Shown here: positions 1 through 12,512 of the stretch, one piece after another | How the letters are laid out: every line of letters begins with the position of its first letter | Numbering within the stretch: position 1 is the stretch's first letter | NCBI GenBank assembly: GCA_963585895.1 | Contig: OY757939.1 | Location: forward strand, 61,596,462 to 61,660,461 | Origin: Sepioteuthis lessoniana | Lineage: Eukaryota; Mollusca; Cephalopoda; Myopsida; Loliginidae | Reading direction: 5' to 3' | Length of the DNA stretch: 64,000 nt | Program-made: the position numbers and the translations under genes | Notes under the pieces: model-generated | The model's input: the letters and a program-made list of their open reading frames with translations, nothing else | The model's database searches: none | What the model was told of the DNA's origin: nothing

Positions 1-590
1 ATATATATGAAAATGTTTAGTTGCGGTTGTTATTTTTCAAAACAGATTCGATATCTGAGAAAAAACAAGAAATAAATTCGAGTGTCTGAAAATATTCATA
101 ATGTTGGATTTATTTCAAGTGTGTGTGTGTGTGTGTGTGTGTTAAAGGTATCAAGTCTAGATCTGTATTAACCAAGAAAGAAACCAACAATGAATGAAAT
201 GTTAATTTTCTCAAAATACTTCATTTGGCATTCAACAATATTTTCCCATTGATTTAAGAATCCTTGAAAGTCTTTTACTGATATTGTGCGAAGTTTCAGA
301 ATTCTATTTCTTTGAATATATTCTACGTCTTTATTTCATTCTCTTGACACGAATTTTAAGATTAGGAAACAAGAAAAAGTCACACAGAGTTCGATCTAGT
401 GAGTATGAAAGATGCTGCACTTACACAATGTTGTGTTTCACCGAAAACGTTACTTTCAAAAGATATCTACATTACTGATCAACAAGTATCAAGAATTCGC
501 TTTGATTCTTAAAGGTGTCCAGATAACAGTCAAGACAATCTTGCTCACGTATATGTTATATAACGTATTGTCATTAGAGCTGCTGCATAT

Positions 591-624
<34 letters not shown>

Positions 625-1740
625 ATTCAATTGCTACCATTTTAAATTATTACTTTCGTGTATGTACTTTGTTTTAGGTGTTGTCAACTGAGTAGCAAGC
701 TAGAATCAGTTTGGCACTCTCTGTGAGGAAAGCAACTCCATAACAAGAATTCGCTCTGACTCTTAAAGATGTCCAGAAAACAGTCAAGACAATCTTGCTC
801 ACGTATATGTCATATATGGTAGCGTCATAAAGTCTGTTGCATATATATATATATGCCAACTGCATGATCTTCACAGATCACTGCCACCCCTCAAAACGTT
901 ACGGCCCCACCATCAGCATCCTTCCGTCTGGGTAAGCAGTGCTCTCCTAAGTAAGGCTAATCAGAAAGAGTCTCTCATGGAGTCAGTCCCTATTACGGGA
1001 TGACAAAATAACAATAGGTTAAGACTCCTGCTGCCTATGTGTAAATAATTAACAGCATGCTTCCAACTGGAAAAATCTTCAGTCGTCGATACGCCTTCAT
1101 TGGTATGGGACTTTTTCGAGAGAAAGGTTGGTAGATAAAAAAAAAAAGATCGTAAGGAAACATTTGGCAATAGAGTGGTCAACGCTTGTACAACCCGAAT
1201 ACTACTCTCCAAAGATTCATGATTATTATCCTGTGACAAGCCGAAATAAGATAATTAGTAATCACATCAACTGTAAGTGTTATATCAGGGTTGTCCTTCT
1301 CCAAGTTGGATAATTTAAAAAAGAATAAGGGGTCCAACACCCCCAAGAATAATGTGTTGGTCGTTTAGCAAAAAAAAACCTCCTCTGCCCATTGACAGAT
1401 TTAAATTAGTATCATGCAAAATGTTGTTACGGCCCCGGAAAGGGTCATTAATGAAAATGCCTCACGGATATTAGATAAGAGATTATATTACACAAGAAAG
1501 ATAGAGTTACAGAGAAAAAGTAAGAAGTCTCGTACTATTCAGATAACACCGATATTGATCTGCTTCCTGGTAGCGAAATCTCTCAGTACTAATAACAGTG
1601 AGAAGAGTCCATAATGGTAAGATGAGTAAGGCTCCTACAACAAGTATCTAGCAACGTTCCTCATCAGACAAACTCAACGGAGGTATCAGTTTAGTCACTG
1701 ATAACATGAAAAGTAAACAGATAGTGATGGGTCAAATAGT
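1..1740. other. No gene seen; microsatellites and a two-copy repeat
   Basis: Mostly unassigned AT-rich DNA. It holds (TG)n at 119-141, (GATA)n at 590-624 and short (AT)n at 841-853. A ~105 bp direct repeat has copies at about 486-590 and 745-845. Short open frames here show no family motif or splice context. Confidence 0.6.
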
Positions 1741-1764
1741 AGCAGTGGTGTAGTAACCAGACAC

Positions 1765-1778
1765 TACATATACATATT

Positions 1779-1820
<42 letters not shown>

Positions 1821-2512
1821 AAAGGGCATATACATATATATATACACACACATACATATATATACATATATATATGGACACATACATATATATGTATAAA
1901 TATATATACACACATACATATACATATTTATATACACTTACATATATATATAAACATGCAATAATACATACATATATACACATACATATATACATGCATA
2001 TATACATATAATTTTGGTGTAGGTCCAAAGAGAGAAAAAAATATTTTAAAATACGTAGGTACACGGAGAGCTATCTATTTATTTATTTATGTTGTTCTTA
2101 CGTACGTGCATGTTTCCAACTTGCTGCTTTCGTCAGAGAACATATATAGCACAAGGCCTTGTTAATGAGGTACTCAATGAGACTTGAACTCACTCGTGTT
2201 TGCTGTTTGAATGGTTTTCAGTTGGCTATGGGTTTATATCGAGGTCTTCCTTTCTTTTTATTAGAGTGTGTTTTAACTTAGTCTGCTTTACTACTCTTTG
2301 ATATTTGATAGGTTTTTTTTTTCGTTGTGTGTGCGTATGTGTGTGTGTGTTGAAGTGGGTTTGGATTTCACTAACGGTTATTTTTCCTCTGTCTGTGTGT
2401 GAGTGTGTATTTTGGGGATTTTTTCGTGTGTGTATGTGTGGTAGTATTGTTTGAAATTTACTGGAAACTTTTTTCCGAATAGTTTTTTTCGGTATGTATA
2501 TATACACATATC

Positions 2513-2599
<87 letters not shown>

Positions 2600-3315
2600 C
2601 CAGCTACATGCATATATATACATATATATACACATCGGTATATATCCATATATACACATACATATATTCATATATATATGTATATACACATACATATATT
2701 CACATATAAATAAACTCAGGTGGACCTACCTATTTTAAAATACTCACACATATGTACGCATACATATATTCACATATATACACATAAATATATATACATA
2801 AACATTCACATATGAATACATATGTACACATATATAAGCATATTTATGCATAGAGGCATATATATGTAAATACACACCAATATATATACTCATATACATA
2901 CACATATGTACCTACATATATATGCATACACATACATATATATACCTATATATATATATATGCATATATACGCATATATTCATATGCATATACATACAGA
3001 CATATATATGCATATATATTTACACGAATATACATATATATGCCAACATATACACAAATATACACATATATGCATATATTTATATAAATGCACACACATA
3101 TATATACACATATACATATATAAACGCACATATACATATAAATACGTATATTTATACATATATAAACATATATACTCATATGTATACATATATGTACATA
3201 TATATTCATATGTATAAATGTGCATATATAAACATATATACATATGTATACATATGTGCCTTACATATATGAATACTTATATACATATACATATATATGT
3301 ATATACATATATACA
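1765..3315. repeat. Cryptic AT/CA microsatellite desert
   Basis: Nearly continuous ATATAC/CATATA cryptic repeat. It includes (TG)n at 2531-2597 between AT runs, and a less repetitive island at about 2030-2500. Tyr/Ile/His-rich open frames on both strands are artefacts of the repeat. Confidence 0.9.
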
Positions 3316-3317
3316 TA

Positions 3318-4324
3318 CGTGGGGCCTTCAATAAATTGCCAGACTTTTTTCATATGGGCATTTAAAATTGTTGTAGACTCTTGAAAATTCAGTATGTTAT
3401 TGCAATACATGTTATGAGATGACTGACCAATTTTTATGATTTCAGGTTTAAATGAACAGCTACAGCAGCAATTGGAATACACCCTACTAAAGACTGATTG
3501 TCTCAGCTGGTCAATTTCAAAAATGCAATCTGGACGTGAGAACACTTTAGAAGAACGATATGCATTAAGATTCTGTTTTAAACTTGGAAAAAAATGCCAC
3601 AGAAACGTATGGAATGCTTCAGACTGCTTTTGGAGCATCTTGCATGAATCGAGCATCAGTTTTTGAGTGGCATAAGAGATTCAAGGAAGGCAAGGAGTCT
3701 GTGAGGGATGATGAAAGGTGTGGGAGGAGTAAGGAAGTCAATAGACCAGAGTTGATTGGACAAACGGTTAGGGTTAGGGTTACTATGTTGAGGTTTTAAG
3801 GGAGTTTAGGGAGAGATTCCAAGGGAAGAGGCCAGCACTCTTCAAATCGGGTCAGTGGCATTTCCTCCAGGACAATACACCAGTCCACAACTTCATCCTT
3901 GTCACAGACTATTTGACCAAGATGGGCATCTAGACACTTCCTCAGCCTCCCTATAGTTCAGACCTTGCTCCCTGTAACTTTTGGTTATTCGCTAAGCTCA
4001 AAGGCTGTCGTTATGAGACAATTGAGGAGATGAAAGAGGCCGTGACGAAGGTCATTGACATGCTCACACAAGAGGACTTCTATGGGGCCTTGCAGAAGTT
4101 GTTGGAACGGTACAACAAGTGCATTGCAGCTGGAGGAGATTACTTCAAAGGGGACTAGAGTTTCATGTGTGTACTATCAATAAGGAGTAGCGCCCTCCCC
4201 TACACCTTGGTGTAGTAGCTATCGAAAAGGGAGCCTTCGGGTTACCCTCGCCTATGGTCGCCAACTAACTATCAATAAAAGTGCCCATACGAAAAACGTC
4301 TGGAAACTTATTTAATGATCCTCG
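3318..4324 (+). mobile_element. Internally deleted mariner, copy 1, both ends present
   Basis: TA on both sides (3316-3317, 4325-4326) and terminal inverted repeats of about 28 bp containing AATAAATTGCCAGACTTTTTT and its partner. Plus-strand remnants give the HTH part (GMLQTAFGASCMNRASVFEW, then HKRFKEGKESVRDDERCGRS). After a TTAGGG-like junction at 3766-3782 come C-terminal pieces: WHFLQDNTPVHN (second catalytic Asp) and SDLAPCNFWLFAKLKG (third Asp). The segment with the first Asp is absent, and stops and frame changes remain, so the copy is dead. A SINE-2 fragment sits inside (4184-4267). Confidence 0.88.
4184..4267 (+). repeat. SINE-2 3' fragment inserted in mariner
   Basis: 5'-truncated SINE-2 (from GGAGTAGCGCCCTCCCC to GGTCGCCAACT) flanked by ACTATCAATAA at 4173-4183 and 4268-4278. 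A truncated copy with a clean target duplication shows retrotransposition after the mariner was in place. Confidence 0.85.
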
Positions 4325-4507
4325 TACATATGCATATACGTATATGTGTATATAAACATGTATGTGTGTGTGCGTGAGCCTATGAATGTGTTATTAATGA
4401 AAAATACATATATTGCTAATCCAAAAAACATTTCTTTTATTGTTAATTTCGTTCTTGGCTGATGCAGCTCCAATCTTGATTCTTTTATGAATACATCTCC
4501 TGTATAA

Positions 4508-4510
4508 GAG

Positions 4511-4575
<65 letters not shown>
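4508..4575. repeat. (AT)n(AG)n microsatellite
   Basis: Alternating AT followed by AG/GAGA runs. Confidence 0.95.
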
Positions 4576-4576
<1 letters not shown>

Positions 4577-4724
4577 CATAGGTAAGGGTCATCAGAAAGT
4601 TCTAACCCACACCCAGAAACAAAAGCATATCCGAACATTTTTCTTCAGGCTAAGATCTACCACTACTTATAAAACTAGAAAACTAATTTAGGTTTTTCTA
4701 GCTTTATACGAAGTGGTAGTATGT

Positions 4725-5285
4725 CATCATCATCATCATGTCGAGCCGCTCGCACTATAAGGTATGACCCTTTCTCGCCACTTCTCCTTATCGTTCATTG
4801 CTTCTGGCAGGTCCCCAGGGCTACATCCTGTATCTACACAGAGCTGCTGTGTGTAGATTCGAGCTGGTCACCCTGCTTTTGCTCGGCCATGTGAGGGGGC
4901 CCATAGGAGAACATCACTTACGAGCTCGTCCCTGCTTCTCCAGCAGTGTTCTGCATGTCTGGTTCGTGTAACTTTGATAGTTTTCGTGATGGGAGTTAGG
5001 TGGCCGTACAGCTGCTACTTTGTGGGGTGTTGCCTCCAGGACTTGTTCAATATTGTTCGCAGCATTCTTGTGTCGTTGCCGTCTAGCTTTTTCTCCATCC
5101 GTTTAGTCAGCGTCCCTGTAGTGCATCCATATAGCAGTATCGACACGACTACTGCTTGGAAGAAACTGCGTTTCATTTTATCGGTCAGGTCTGACTTCCA
5201 TATGACCGATAGTCTATCGATAGCTGTTCATGCCTTTGTTAGTCGCGTGTTGATGTCTTTTTCGGTTGATGAGACACTGCTTCCT
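4725..5285 (-). mobile_element. RTE-type LINE 3' end, 5'-truncated
   Basis: Begins with (CAT)n, the reverse of the RTE (ATG)n tail. Minus-strand fragments match the conserved RTE C-terminus: TDVLLWT-like and GTYTRML-like stretches, the KLYGHL-type block and SFFQAVVVSILLYGCTT. Several frame breaks make it a dead copy. Confidence 0.8.
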
Positions 5286-5407
5286 ATGAACTCACACCAA
5301 AAATGTTTATATTTGGACCGTTGGTTGCATCGGCGAAAAACTGACAATCACGATGAGCCACTGACTCTGCGTCTACGCTATCCAAACTTTATATATATAT
5401 ATATATA

Positions 5408-6287
5408 CAGGGTGGAACGATATAATTGTCGTCCTAAAGAAAACAACACTACAGCTTTATTTTAAGACTTTTATTGAGAAAATCAATTCAGGTAACTTGA
5501 TTATGTAGTAGAGCTAACATCTATTCAATGTAGCCGCTTTCAGCCTCAATCAGCGCCTCGATACGGATCCGGAACTGGGAGCTCGGCGAATACTCGGCGG
5601 ATGGTTGCGATAAGGCTGGCTTTGGTGTTGTGGGAGGTTATGATTGTGAGATTCTCGACGTATGACCAAACGAAGTAGTCCAGAAGGTTCAGGTCGGGGA
5701 GGAGTGGGCCAGTGAGAGAAGGGTACAAAGTCGTAGTACTCCTTCTGAAGCCAAGCCTGGGTCTCTTTGGACTTGTGGGCCGGCACCGAGTCCTGCTGCC
5801 ACACCCAGGGTCTGCCACCGGCCACGTGATTTCACCAGAGGATCACCACACTCTTCAGCACAAGCAGGTACACTTTGGTGTTGACTTTCAAGCCGACTTC
5901 GAAGATGTGAGGTGGCATGATGTGGCCCTCACTTGAAACCACAACAAAGACCATAACCGTAGCCGGAAACTTTGTTTTCATCACTCTGGGCACGTCCCTG
6001 TTATTCGTGGCAATCCAGATTTGCATTTTGAGGGTGCTGGCAATGGTCCTGTTGTCATAGGTTTGATCGGTAGAGATCATGAGTTGTACAGCGGCGCATC
6101 TCCGATCTCGCTCGTTGAACATTGTGTCACTTTCAGACATGATAGAAGGCTCCTATCGCTCTTGGGATTTGTACACAACTGGCCAACTAGTAGATGGTCT
6201 ACAACAAAAAAAGAAAACCGGTTCTCATTAAATGGAAATGGAATCATCTCGTCTTTTCTAGGGAGACAATTTTATCGTTCCACCCTG
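5408..6287 (-). mobile_element. Mariner-type element with CAGGGTGGAACGATA ends
   Basis: Terminal inverted repeats of ~23 bp (CAGGGTGGAACGATAtAATT) and TA duplications at 5406-5407 and 6288-6289. The minus strand encodes transposase pieces in order: VMVFVVVSSEGHIMPPHIF, GGRPWVWQQDSVPAHKSKE (second catalytic Asp) and DLNLLDYFVWSYVE (third Asp). At 880 bp it is shorter than a full ~1.3 kb element; the N-terminal half is deleted and the frame is broken. The ends remain good substrates in form. Confidence 0.88.
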
Positions 6288-6311
6288 TATATATATATAT
6301 ATATATAAGGG

Positions 6312-6586
6312 AGGGAGGTCCTCGTGATATAATGGTTATCGTCATAGGAAATGAAAAGGTGACCACAGTTCAATTCCTGGACAAGACTGTTTGCATTAAT
6401 ACCTTTGAGAAGGGAATGGATCCAACAATTCTCTCTCCAGTTAGAGGTAAATGAGAGGACAGACAGCTCTTTAACCTTGTTATGGCATAAGGTGTAAAAA
6501 GAGAACTCTGAATTCAAACCTGTTAAACTCCGGAAAATAATTTACCTTGAATCGCACCTGGCTCATGTGGAGGGGTTAGGTATATA
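6312..6586 (+). repeat. SINE-1, degenerate
   Basis: tRNA-like head TATAATGGTTATCGTCATAG with B box AGTTCAATTCC, shared central block (AATACCTTTGAGAAGGGAATG), then the CACCTGGCTCATGTGGAGGG end. Internal deletions. Confidence 0.8.
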
Positions 6587-6591
6587 AAGAG

Positions 6592-8170
6592 AGAGTGGTA
6601 GGAATTAGGATACGACACACCATTAAATTGTTAATAATTTTCTTATTACTGCATAATTTCCTTTGAAATTTTTTCTTTGGTACCTAGATCCAATGGGTAT
6701 AAGTAAACATATTCGATTTCATAACAACTTTCCACCAAAAAAATGGTATTAAGAATAATACGTTTGAGAGGATGGAAATAAGTACAAGACAGTTTTGAAA
6801 ATTTGGATTTAACAGCAAAATTGTACAAAATTCAATATTTACCTTTATTCCCTTTCAATTGTAATATTTCAACACACTTGTTATGCATTGAATTAAGAAG
6901 TTTTCTGAGAGTTTCAGATGGAATTTCATTCCAATACTGTTTAATGCAAGATTTTAAAGTTTCTCTATCTTCAAATTAACGTTTATTTTTATATACTCTT
7001 CTAGACAAAATTCCTCACAAATTTTCAATTGGGTTTAAATCTGGAGACTTAGTGGGCCAGTCCAAAACTTTAAAACTTTTGTTTTAAACCAGTCTTTCGT
7101 AAGCTTAGAAGTGTGTATGGATGTGTTGTCCTGCTGAAAAATGATATTATTGGTGTCTAGACGATTCATAAATGGGAAGACTTTTTTCCAACACGTTGAT
7201 ATATAGAGCAGCGTTTTGTTTCCTTTCCATCATAAATAAATCAGCTTTTCCAGACGCAGAAAAAGCTCTGCAAACCATAAAAGATCCTCCTCTAAATAGT
7301 CCTTTTGAAAACAGCTGTTTCTCCTTTCTTAAATCATGCCAATAACACTGATAGCCATCGGGCCCATCCAAATTAAATGTTTCTCATTTGAAAACACCAC
7401 GTTTTCCCATTTCTCCTTTGATCAAGTTACTTTTTTCTTTATACCCAATCTACGAGCATCTTCTTGTGTTAAGAAGTTAAAGCAGGGACTGTCTTCCTGT
7501 TTCGATAGACGAGATTTGGCGATTTATGGAAAAGTTGACGAACTCTTCTTAGAATGATGGGTAAATTCTGAGATTTTTACAGATATCTTGAGCTTGATCG
7601 TTCTTTAGAAGCTTCTCGAAAAAGTCAACGTTTGGCTGCATTTGTAATTTTAGGTGGACGACCTGGACGTTTTCTGGTGCTATATGATTCAGGGTCCTTT
7701 AGATAATTTCTCACAACTATTCGGGACCTCGACAGTTCTCTTTGCAATGAAACTTATAGATTTTCCTTCGAGTTTATAAGCAGAAATTTGCTCTTTTTCA
7801 TTTTTATTAAGTGGGTAGGAGTTCCTAGCCATTTTGCTGTAACTGTATTCAGTTGTGAAATGTTTAAATAGGACTCACATGGCTTAAAATCATGATAAGA
7901 ATCTTTTTATAATTTGCACATGCACTTATTCTTCCTTTGGAATTCTGAAGTAAACCAGATATACAATTTTTCCAAACTGTCTAATTATTTCCACCCTCAA
8001 AAACCGAGTTTTGTTAACATTTTTTTGGTGGAAGGTTGTTATAAAATTGAATGTGTATACTAATACCCATCGGATCGAGGTACCACAAACAAATTTTCAG
8101 AGGAATTTGTGTAGTAATAAGAAAATTATTAACAATTTAATGGGGTATCTTATACTTATTTCCACCACTG
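6592..8170 (-). mobile_element. Tc1-like transposon with long IR/DR ends
   Basis: Inverted repeats of more than 200 bp: the left side (6592 to ~6810) matches the reverse complement of the right (~7955-8170), both containing CCATTAAATTGTTAATAATT and GGTACC. Each arm carries an outer and an inner GTGGAAATAA motif, the IR/DR layout of Tc1 elements. The right end abuts TA. The minus strand encodes a Tc1/Tc3-type transposase from ATG at 7832 (MARNSYPLNKNEKEQISAYK). It includes MDGPDGYQCYWHDLRKEKQL and FQQDNTSIHT (second Asp). Frameshifts and stops break it; no complete frame remains. Confidence 0.88.
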
Positions 8171-8184
8171 TATATACGTTAATC

Positions 8185-8400
8185 AGTTGGCCTGCTGTAG
8201 TCAAGGAAAACCCAAAGGCTCCCTTTTTAATAGCTACTACACCGAGATGTAGGGGAGGGGAATACTCCTTTCCCTGGACTGCTCGACTTAACCTTGATCC
8301 ATACCTGATAATGCTGAGGGTTAAGCAAGGAGCCATCAAGTCTTTGGTATGACACGACCTGGGATTAAACCCTGATTTCCCGGACCATTGGCGAATATTT

Positions 8401-8402
<2 letters not shown>
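8185..8402 (-). repeat. SINE-2 copy
   Basis: Minus-strand SINE-2 with tRNA-like B box GGGTTTAATCCCAGGTCG, followed by an (AT)n run (8403-8454). It lies immediately outside the Tc1 right end. Confidence 0.85.

Positions 8403-8454
<52 letters not shown>
8403..8454. repeat. (AT)n microsatellite
   Basis: Uninterrupted AT dinucleotides. Confidence 0.97.
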
Positions 8455-8457
<3 letters not shown>

Positions 8458-8844
8458 TGTCCATGGTGGAGATGCTAAGTAAATTCAAACACTGAATTCA
8501 AACCCAGCTTGTTCGCATTGCAGATTAATTTGGATTGCTGGGTCAGATCGAGGATTGCTCACCACTTAAACCATGTGTTATATATACCTTCTACCCAACA
8601 TTATCGCACATCGACCGGAAGTGTGAAAGCTTTTTATAGACAGGTTAGAGGTAATTTCCGATTAAAGCAAATGATGAGAAAGTTTTCAACTACAAAGCAG
8701 ACGTATTTTCTTGGATTTAACGTTTTAGAAGCCTCTTTTTAAAGAAGAAAGAAAAGAAAAGAAAGTTTTCTCTTTTCTATGAAAGATAGGTTAGAAACTC
8801 GCGGGGATGACTGGCCTAAATGATTAACACCATAATAAACATGG

Positions 8845-9420
8845 TTTTGGTGGGTTTTATGGCATATCAACCTTTGTAGGTTATTTGACGCCAAATCCAT
8901 TTTTATGTAAATAATCTGTTCTATTTAAAACAATTCAGTTTAGCATAAATACATAGTTCAATGGTCAAAAACATTTCCATTTCTAACTATTCAAGCAGTT
9001 GTATGTAACAATTCGGTTAAGTGTAAATACAGTTTTAATGTCGAAAAACAGTTCTATTTCAAATAGTTCAGTCAAGTATAAGCACGCAGTTTAAATGCAA
9101 GTACGGTTTAATAGTAAAAATCATTTCTATTTCAAACTATTCAGTTTTACTCAAACAATTCATTTTAGCATAAGTATGCTGTTAATTCTATTTAACCCAT
9201 AGATAGGACCCTTATCAGGTGCTACCACTCCGGGCCAGAGTGGACCTGGGAGCAATGGTAATGAAGGGGTACTCCGCATTCCCCAAAGCTCCAGCACTGC
9301 TGGAACCTCACCATCAGATTGTTTAGTGTCATATCCAGGACACTCGTTAGGGGGGGGTCTAACCCCTCTGCAGAGGTGCAGTCAGTGTATTCTATAGACC
9401 CAGCCGACTGGGCAATAATA
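8845..9420 (+). repeat. Rep-B, near complete
   Basis: Starts with the shared tail in reverse (TTATGGCATATCAACC to GGTTATTTGACGCCAAATCC). It continues through a block of diverged AT-rich repeats containing TTCAGTTTAGCATAA. It ends with the conserved GC-richer module CCAGAGTGGACCTGGGAGCA to CAGCCGACTGGGCAA. No coding frame and no tRNA boxes were recognised. At least a dozen copies occur in this window. Confidence 0.8.
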
Positions 9421-9894
9421 AACATGGGTACCAAACTGCAAATGCATATTTGTCAATTCATCGGAATCAATTGAAAATCTTCGTCTCGAAAACTTTTCCT
9501 TTTGACTCCTGACTAAAGAGACTTACAAAGCGATATGTGTAATCCAATACAATCCAGTGGTAGAGATTACGGTATACACTGCTGATGACACCCAATAAGG
9601 TCGAAACAGCTGTTCAGTGTCCCCGTATATCGTGCGTAGGTGTTCGGCGGATTTTCTGGTCGTGGTAATTCAATTCACAATATTAATTCCTCTATTCAAA
9701 AAAATAAAAATATGTACATCCATTACAATCTGTAACATGTTACAAAGAGAGGAGAGGTTACGGAGAAGTAAGCTTCTCTTCGTTGCCCTGAGAGATGTCA
9801 TAAAAGAAAATTGCCTGGAGTGGCAAATTGAAGACTTGAAAAAGGTTATGAGTAACATAGCAACACTATAACAATACTCTATGTTTCTACCCTA

Positions 9895-10005
9895 TCGACT
9901 AAAGCAGTAGAATGTGCCGATTGCATCCCCGCAGAGAGGTAAGATCCCACCCACCCCGAATGAGTGTCCTAGGTATGACACTAAACTGCATCTGATGATC
10001 AGGCT
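9895..10005 (-). repeat. Rep-B fragment
   Basis: GC-rich rep-B module (GTAGAATGTGCCGATTGCAT onward) cut off by the adjoining mariner fragment. Confidence 0.75.
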
Positions 10006-10584
10006 CAGTTTTTGAGTGGCATAAGAGATTCAAGGAGGGCAGGGAGTCTGTGAGGGATGATGAGAGGTGTGGGAGGAGTAAGGAAGTCAATAGACCAGAG
10101 TTGATTGGCCAAACGGTTAGGGTTAGGGTTAGGGTTACTATGTTGAGGTTTTAAGGGAGTTCAACAAGAGATTCCTAGGGAAGAGGCCAGCACTCTTCAA
10201 ATCGGGTCTGTGGCATTTCCACCAGGACGATGAGCCAGTCCACAACTTCATCCTTGTCACAGACTATTTGATCAAGATGGGCATCAAGACAGTTCCTCAC
10301 CCTCCCCATAGTCCAGACCTTGCTCCCTGTAACTTTTGGTTATTCGCTAAGCTCAAAGGCTGTCGTTATGAGACAATTGAGGAGACGAAAGAGGCCGTGA
10401 CGAAGGTCATTGACACGTTCACACAAGAGGACTTCTATGGGGCCTTGCAGAAGTTGCTGGAACGATACAACAAGTGCATTACAGCTGGAGGAGATTACTT
10501 CGAAGGGGACTAGAGTTTAATGCGTGTACTATCAATAAAAGTGCCCATACGAAAAAAGTCTGAAAACTTATTTAATGATCCTCG
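10006..10584 (+). mobile_element. Deleted mariner, copy 2, left end missing
   Basis: Joins the same family as 3318-4324 at CAGTTTTTGAGTGGCATAAG and runs to the right inverted repeat and TA. The C-terminal frame at 10268-10513 is open: MGIKTVPHPPHSPDLAPCNF (third catalytic Asp) to AGGDYFEGD. The same internal junction is present with more GGTTAG units (10115-10137). 5' part lost. Confidence 0.88.
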
Positions 10585-10652
10585 TATATATACACTGTGA
10601 ATATATATATATATTATATGTGTACAAATACATGTGTATGTATGCATATATG

Positions 10653-10684
<32 letters not shown>

Positions 10685-10739
10685 TATGTATACATACACA
10701 TGTATTTGTACACATTTGTACATATATAAATATATATAA

Positions 10740-10770
<31 letters not shown>

Positions 10771-11020
10771 TATGTATACATACACATGTATTTGTACACA
10801 TATACAAATATATAGATACATGAATATATAAATATACATACATACATGTACTTATATAAACATATACATATATATCTATATACACACATACATGTACTTA
10901 TATAAACATAGATATGCATATACATATATGTGTACATACTTATTAATATATAAACACATACACATACATACATTTACATATATACACATAATTACACACA
11001 CACATATACAGTGTAACCTG
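10585..11020. repeat. Cryptic AT/CA microsatellite
   Basis: ATACATA/CACA-rich sequence, including (CA)n at 10662-10683. Open frames are repeat artefacts. Confidence 0.92.
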
Positions 11021-11163
11021 GATATAAGATACCCTGATATAAGAGAAACTCGGATATTAGAGAGATTTTCTCTGGTCCCAAATTAGAGCCTGTGTTACCT
11101 AAACAAAATAGATATAAGAGACTTATTCTTTGGTCCCGTCAACTCTCTTATATTCGGGTTACA

Positions 11164-11170
<7 letters not shown>
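11012..11170. repeat. Short palindromic element (MITE-like)
   Basis: CAGTGTAACCTGGATATAAG at the left and its inverse CTCTTATATTCGGGTTACACTG at the right, each against TATATA. The ends pair over about 20 bp, with further GATATAAGAGA repeats inside. Flanked by TA-rich runs, as expected for a TA-targeting MITE. Confidence 0.65.
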
Positions 11171-11204
<34 letters not shown>

Positions 11205-11213
11205 CTTGAGTGA

Positions 11214-11252
<39 letters not shown>
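11167..11252. repeat. (AT)n runs
   Basis: Two long AT runs split by AAAGCTTGAGTGAG. Confidence 0.95.
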
Positions 11253-11255
<3 letters not shown>

Positions 11256-11493
11256 TCACCTCAGCTCATTTTTATATAAAATTTATTTGTAGTTCAAATA
11301 GTTTTGGCCATTATTGGCAATATTCCTATTATAAACCGGAAGTCTGAAAGTTTTATTGCATGTCTAATTTTAATAATTGAGATGCAAAACATCAACATCT
11401 GTGACTATTTGCTGCATTTCATTGTAACAATTGAATCAGCTTCTGCCTTTTGCCAAACTGACAAGATTTGTATCATTCAATTTACTTTTAACT

Positions 11494-11723
11494 TGTTGTA
11501 TAGTGGCTCGTACCACGTGACTTCTGATATCGCGGAGGTATAAAAGACGTTGTGTTTCTTAAGCACAAGAGGGTTCTGCAAGATCTCAGTCAGTAGTAAG
11601 ACCGACTTTGGACGCAACACCCACAGCGCGAGACTTATAATATTTGTTGGACTGTACCACTTCAGTTAATAAATAATTAACTCTTTATTTCACTGTGTAT
11701 CTCTTCCTTACCATGATACAACA
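11494..11723 (+). mobile_element. Solo LTR, 230 bp, fossil
   Basis: Begins TGTTGTAT and ends ATACAACA, with a 5 bp target duplication TAACT (11489-11493 and 11724-11728). Promoter-like TATAAAAG at 11539-11546 and AATAAA at 11668-11673 fit an LTR read on plus. No internal region flanks it. Ty3/gypsy or BEL type by size and duplication; the family is not settled. Confidence 0.82.
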
Positions 11724-11998
11724 TAACTAAAAGAAAATATTATGTTGAATTAAAAGTAGGAGTTTATATACTCAGAGGAAAGCCTGATTTATCTATTTTA
11801 ATGTTTTCCAGTTGGTCCAAGAACCAAAAAGATATATATATATATATATATATAGTGGAAAGAGAGAGCTGCCAGGCTTATGCTATCCTTCAGTAAATGA
11901 ACCAACACTAAAAAGGAAAGTCTGGTTAGATTAGATTATTTGGTTTAATGGCATACCAACCCTTGATGGTTATTTAAGGCCAAGTCTTGTTTATATAT

Positions 11999-12212
11999 GT
12001 TATGGTACCTATCTTACGGACTGTAATGAACTTTTCCTATTACGATGAATACCGGGCGAATATTCATCTCGGTATTAACTCCATCCTAACACTTTGGCAG
12101 CCAGACTGACGTCCAACACTCGTTTACCTATGCTGTATTTATGTTTTCGTTCAATATACTTGTTTCACATAATCCTGAGTTTGTGTCTTTCTTCCAGACC
12201 TTTCACTGGTCC

Positions 12213-12217
<5 letters not shown>
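11999..12217 (+). mobile_element. Probable solo LTR, 219 bp, fossil
   Basis: TGTTATGG start, CACAACA end, and ATATA on both sides. The flank is low complexity, so the 5 bp duplication is weak support. Confidence 0.5.

Positions 12218-12218
<1 letters not shown>

Positions 12219-12253
<35 letters not shown>
12219..12253. repeat. (AT)n microsatellite
   Basis: AT dinucleotide run. Confidence 0.95.
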
Positions 12254-12257
<4 letters not shown>

Positions 12258-12512
12258 TTTTAAGTGAATAATTTGTAGATAACATTATTTTTGAATATAC
12301 ACACTTACATGTACTTATGTTAACATTGATATGCATATACATATATATGCACATTTGTTTACACAATAAAATGGTTTCAAGTATTGTTATTTATTATTTG
12401 CACACAGTTAAATTGTTTTCAGTATTGCTATTTAACACTAATAATTCTATTTAATATTGATCATGAATTTACACACCATTAAATGGTTTAGAGTACTGCT
12501 ATTAATACAGAT

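Noticed and set aside
1732-3272. Many Tyr/Ile/Cys/His-rich open frames on both strands
   Set aside because: Translations of AT/CA microsatellites; no coding value.
10115-10137. Interstitial telomere or chromosome fusion point
   Set aside because: Only 23 bp long and at the same position in three mariner copies, so it is part of the transposon.
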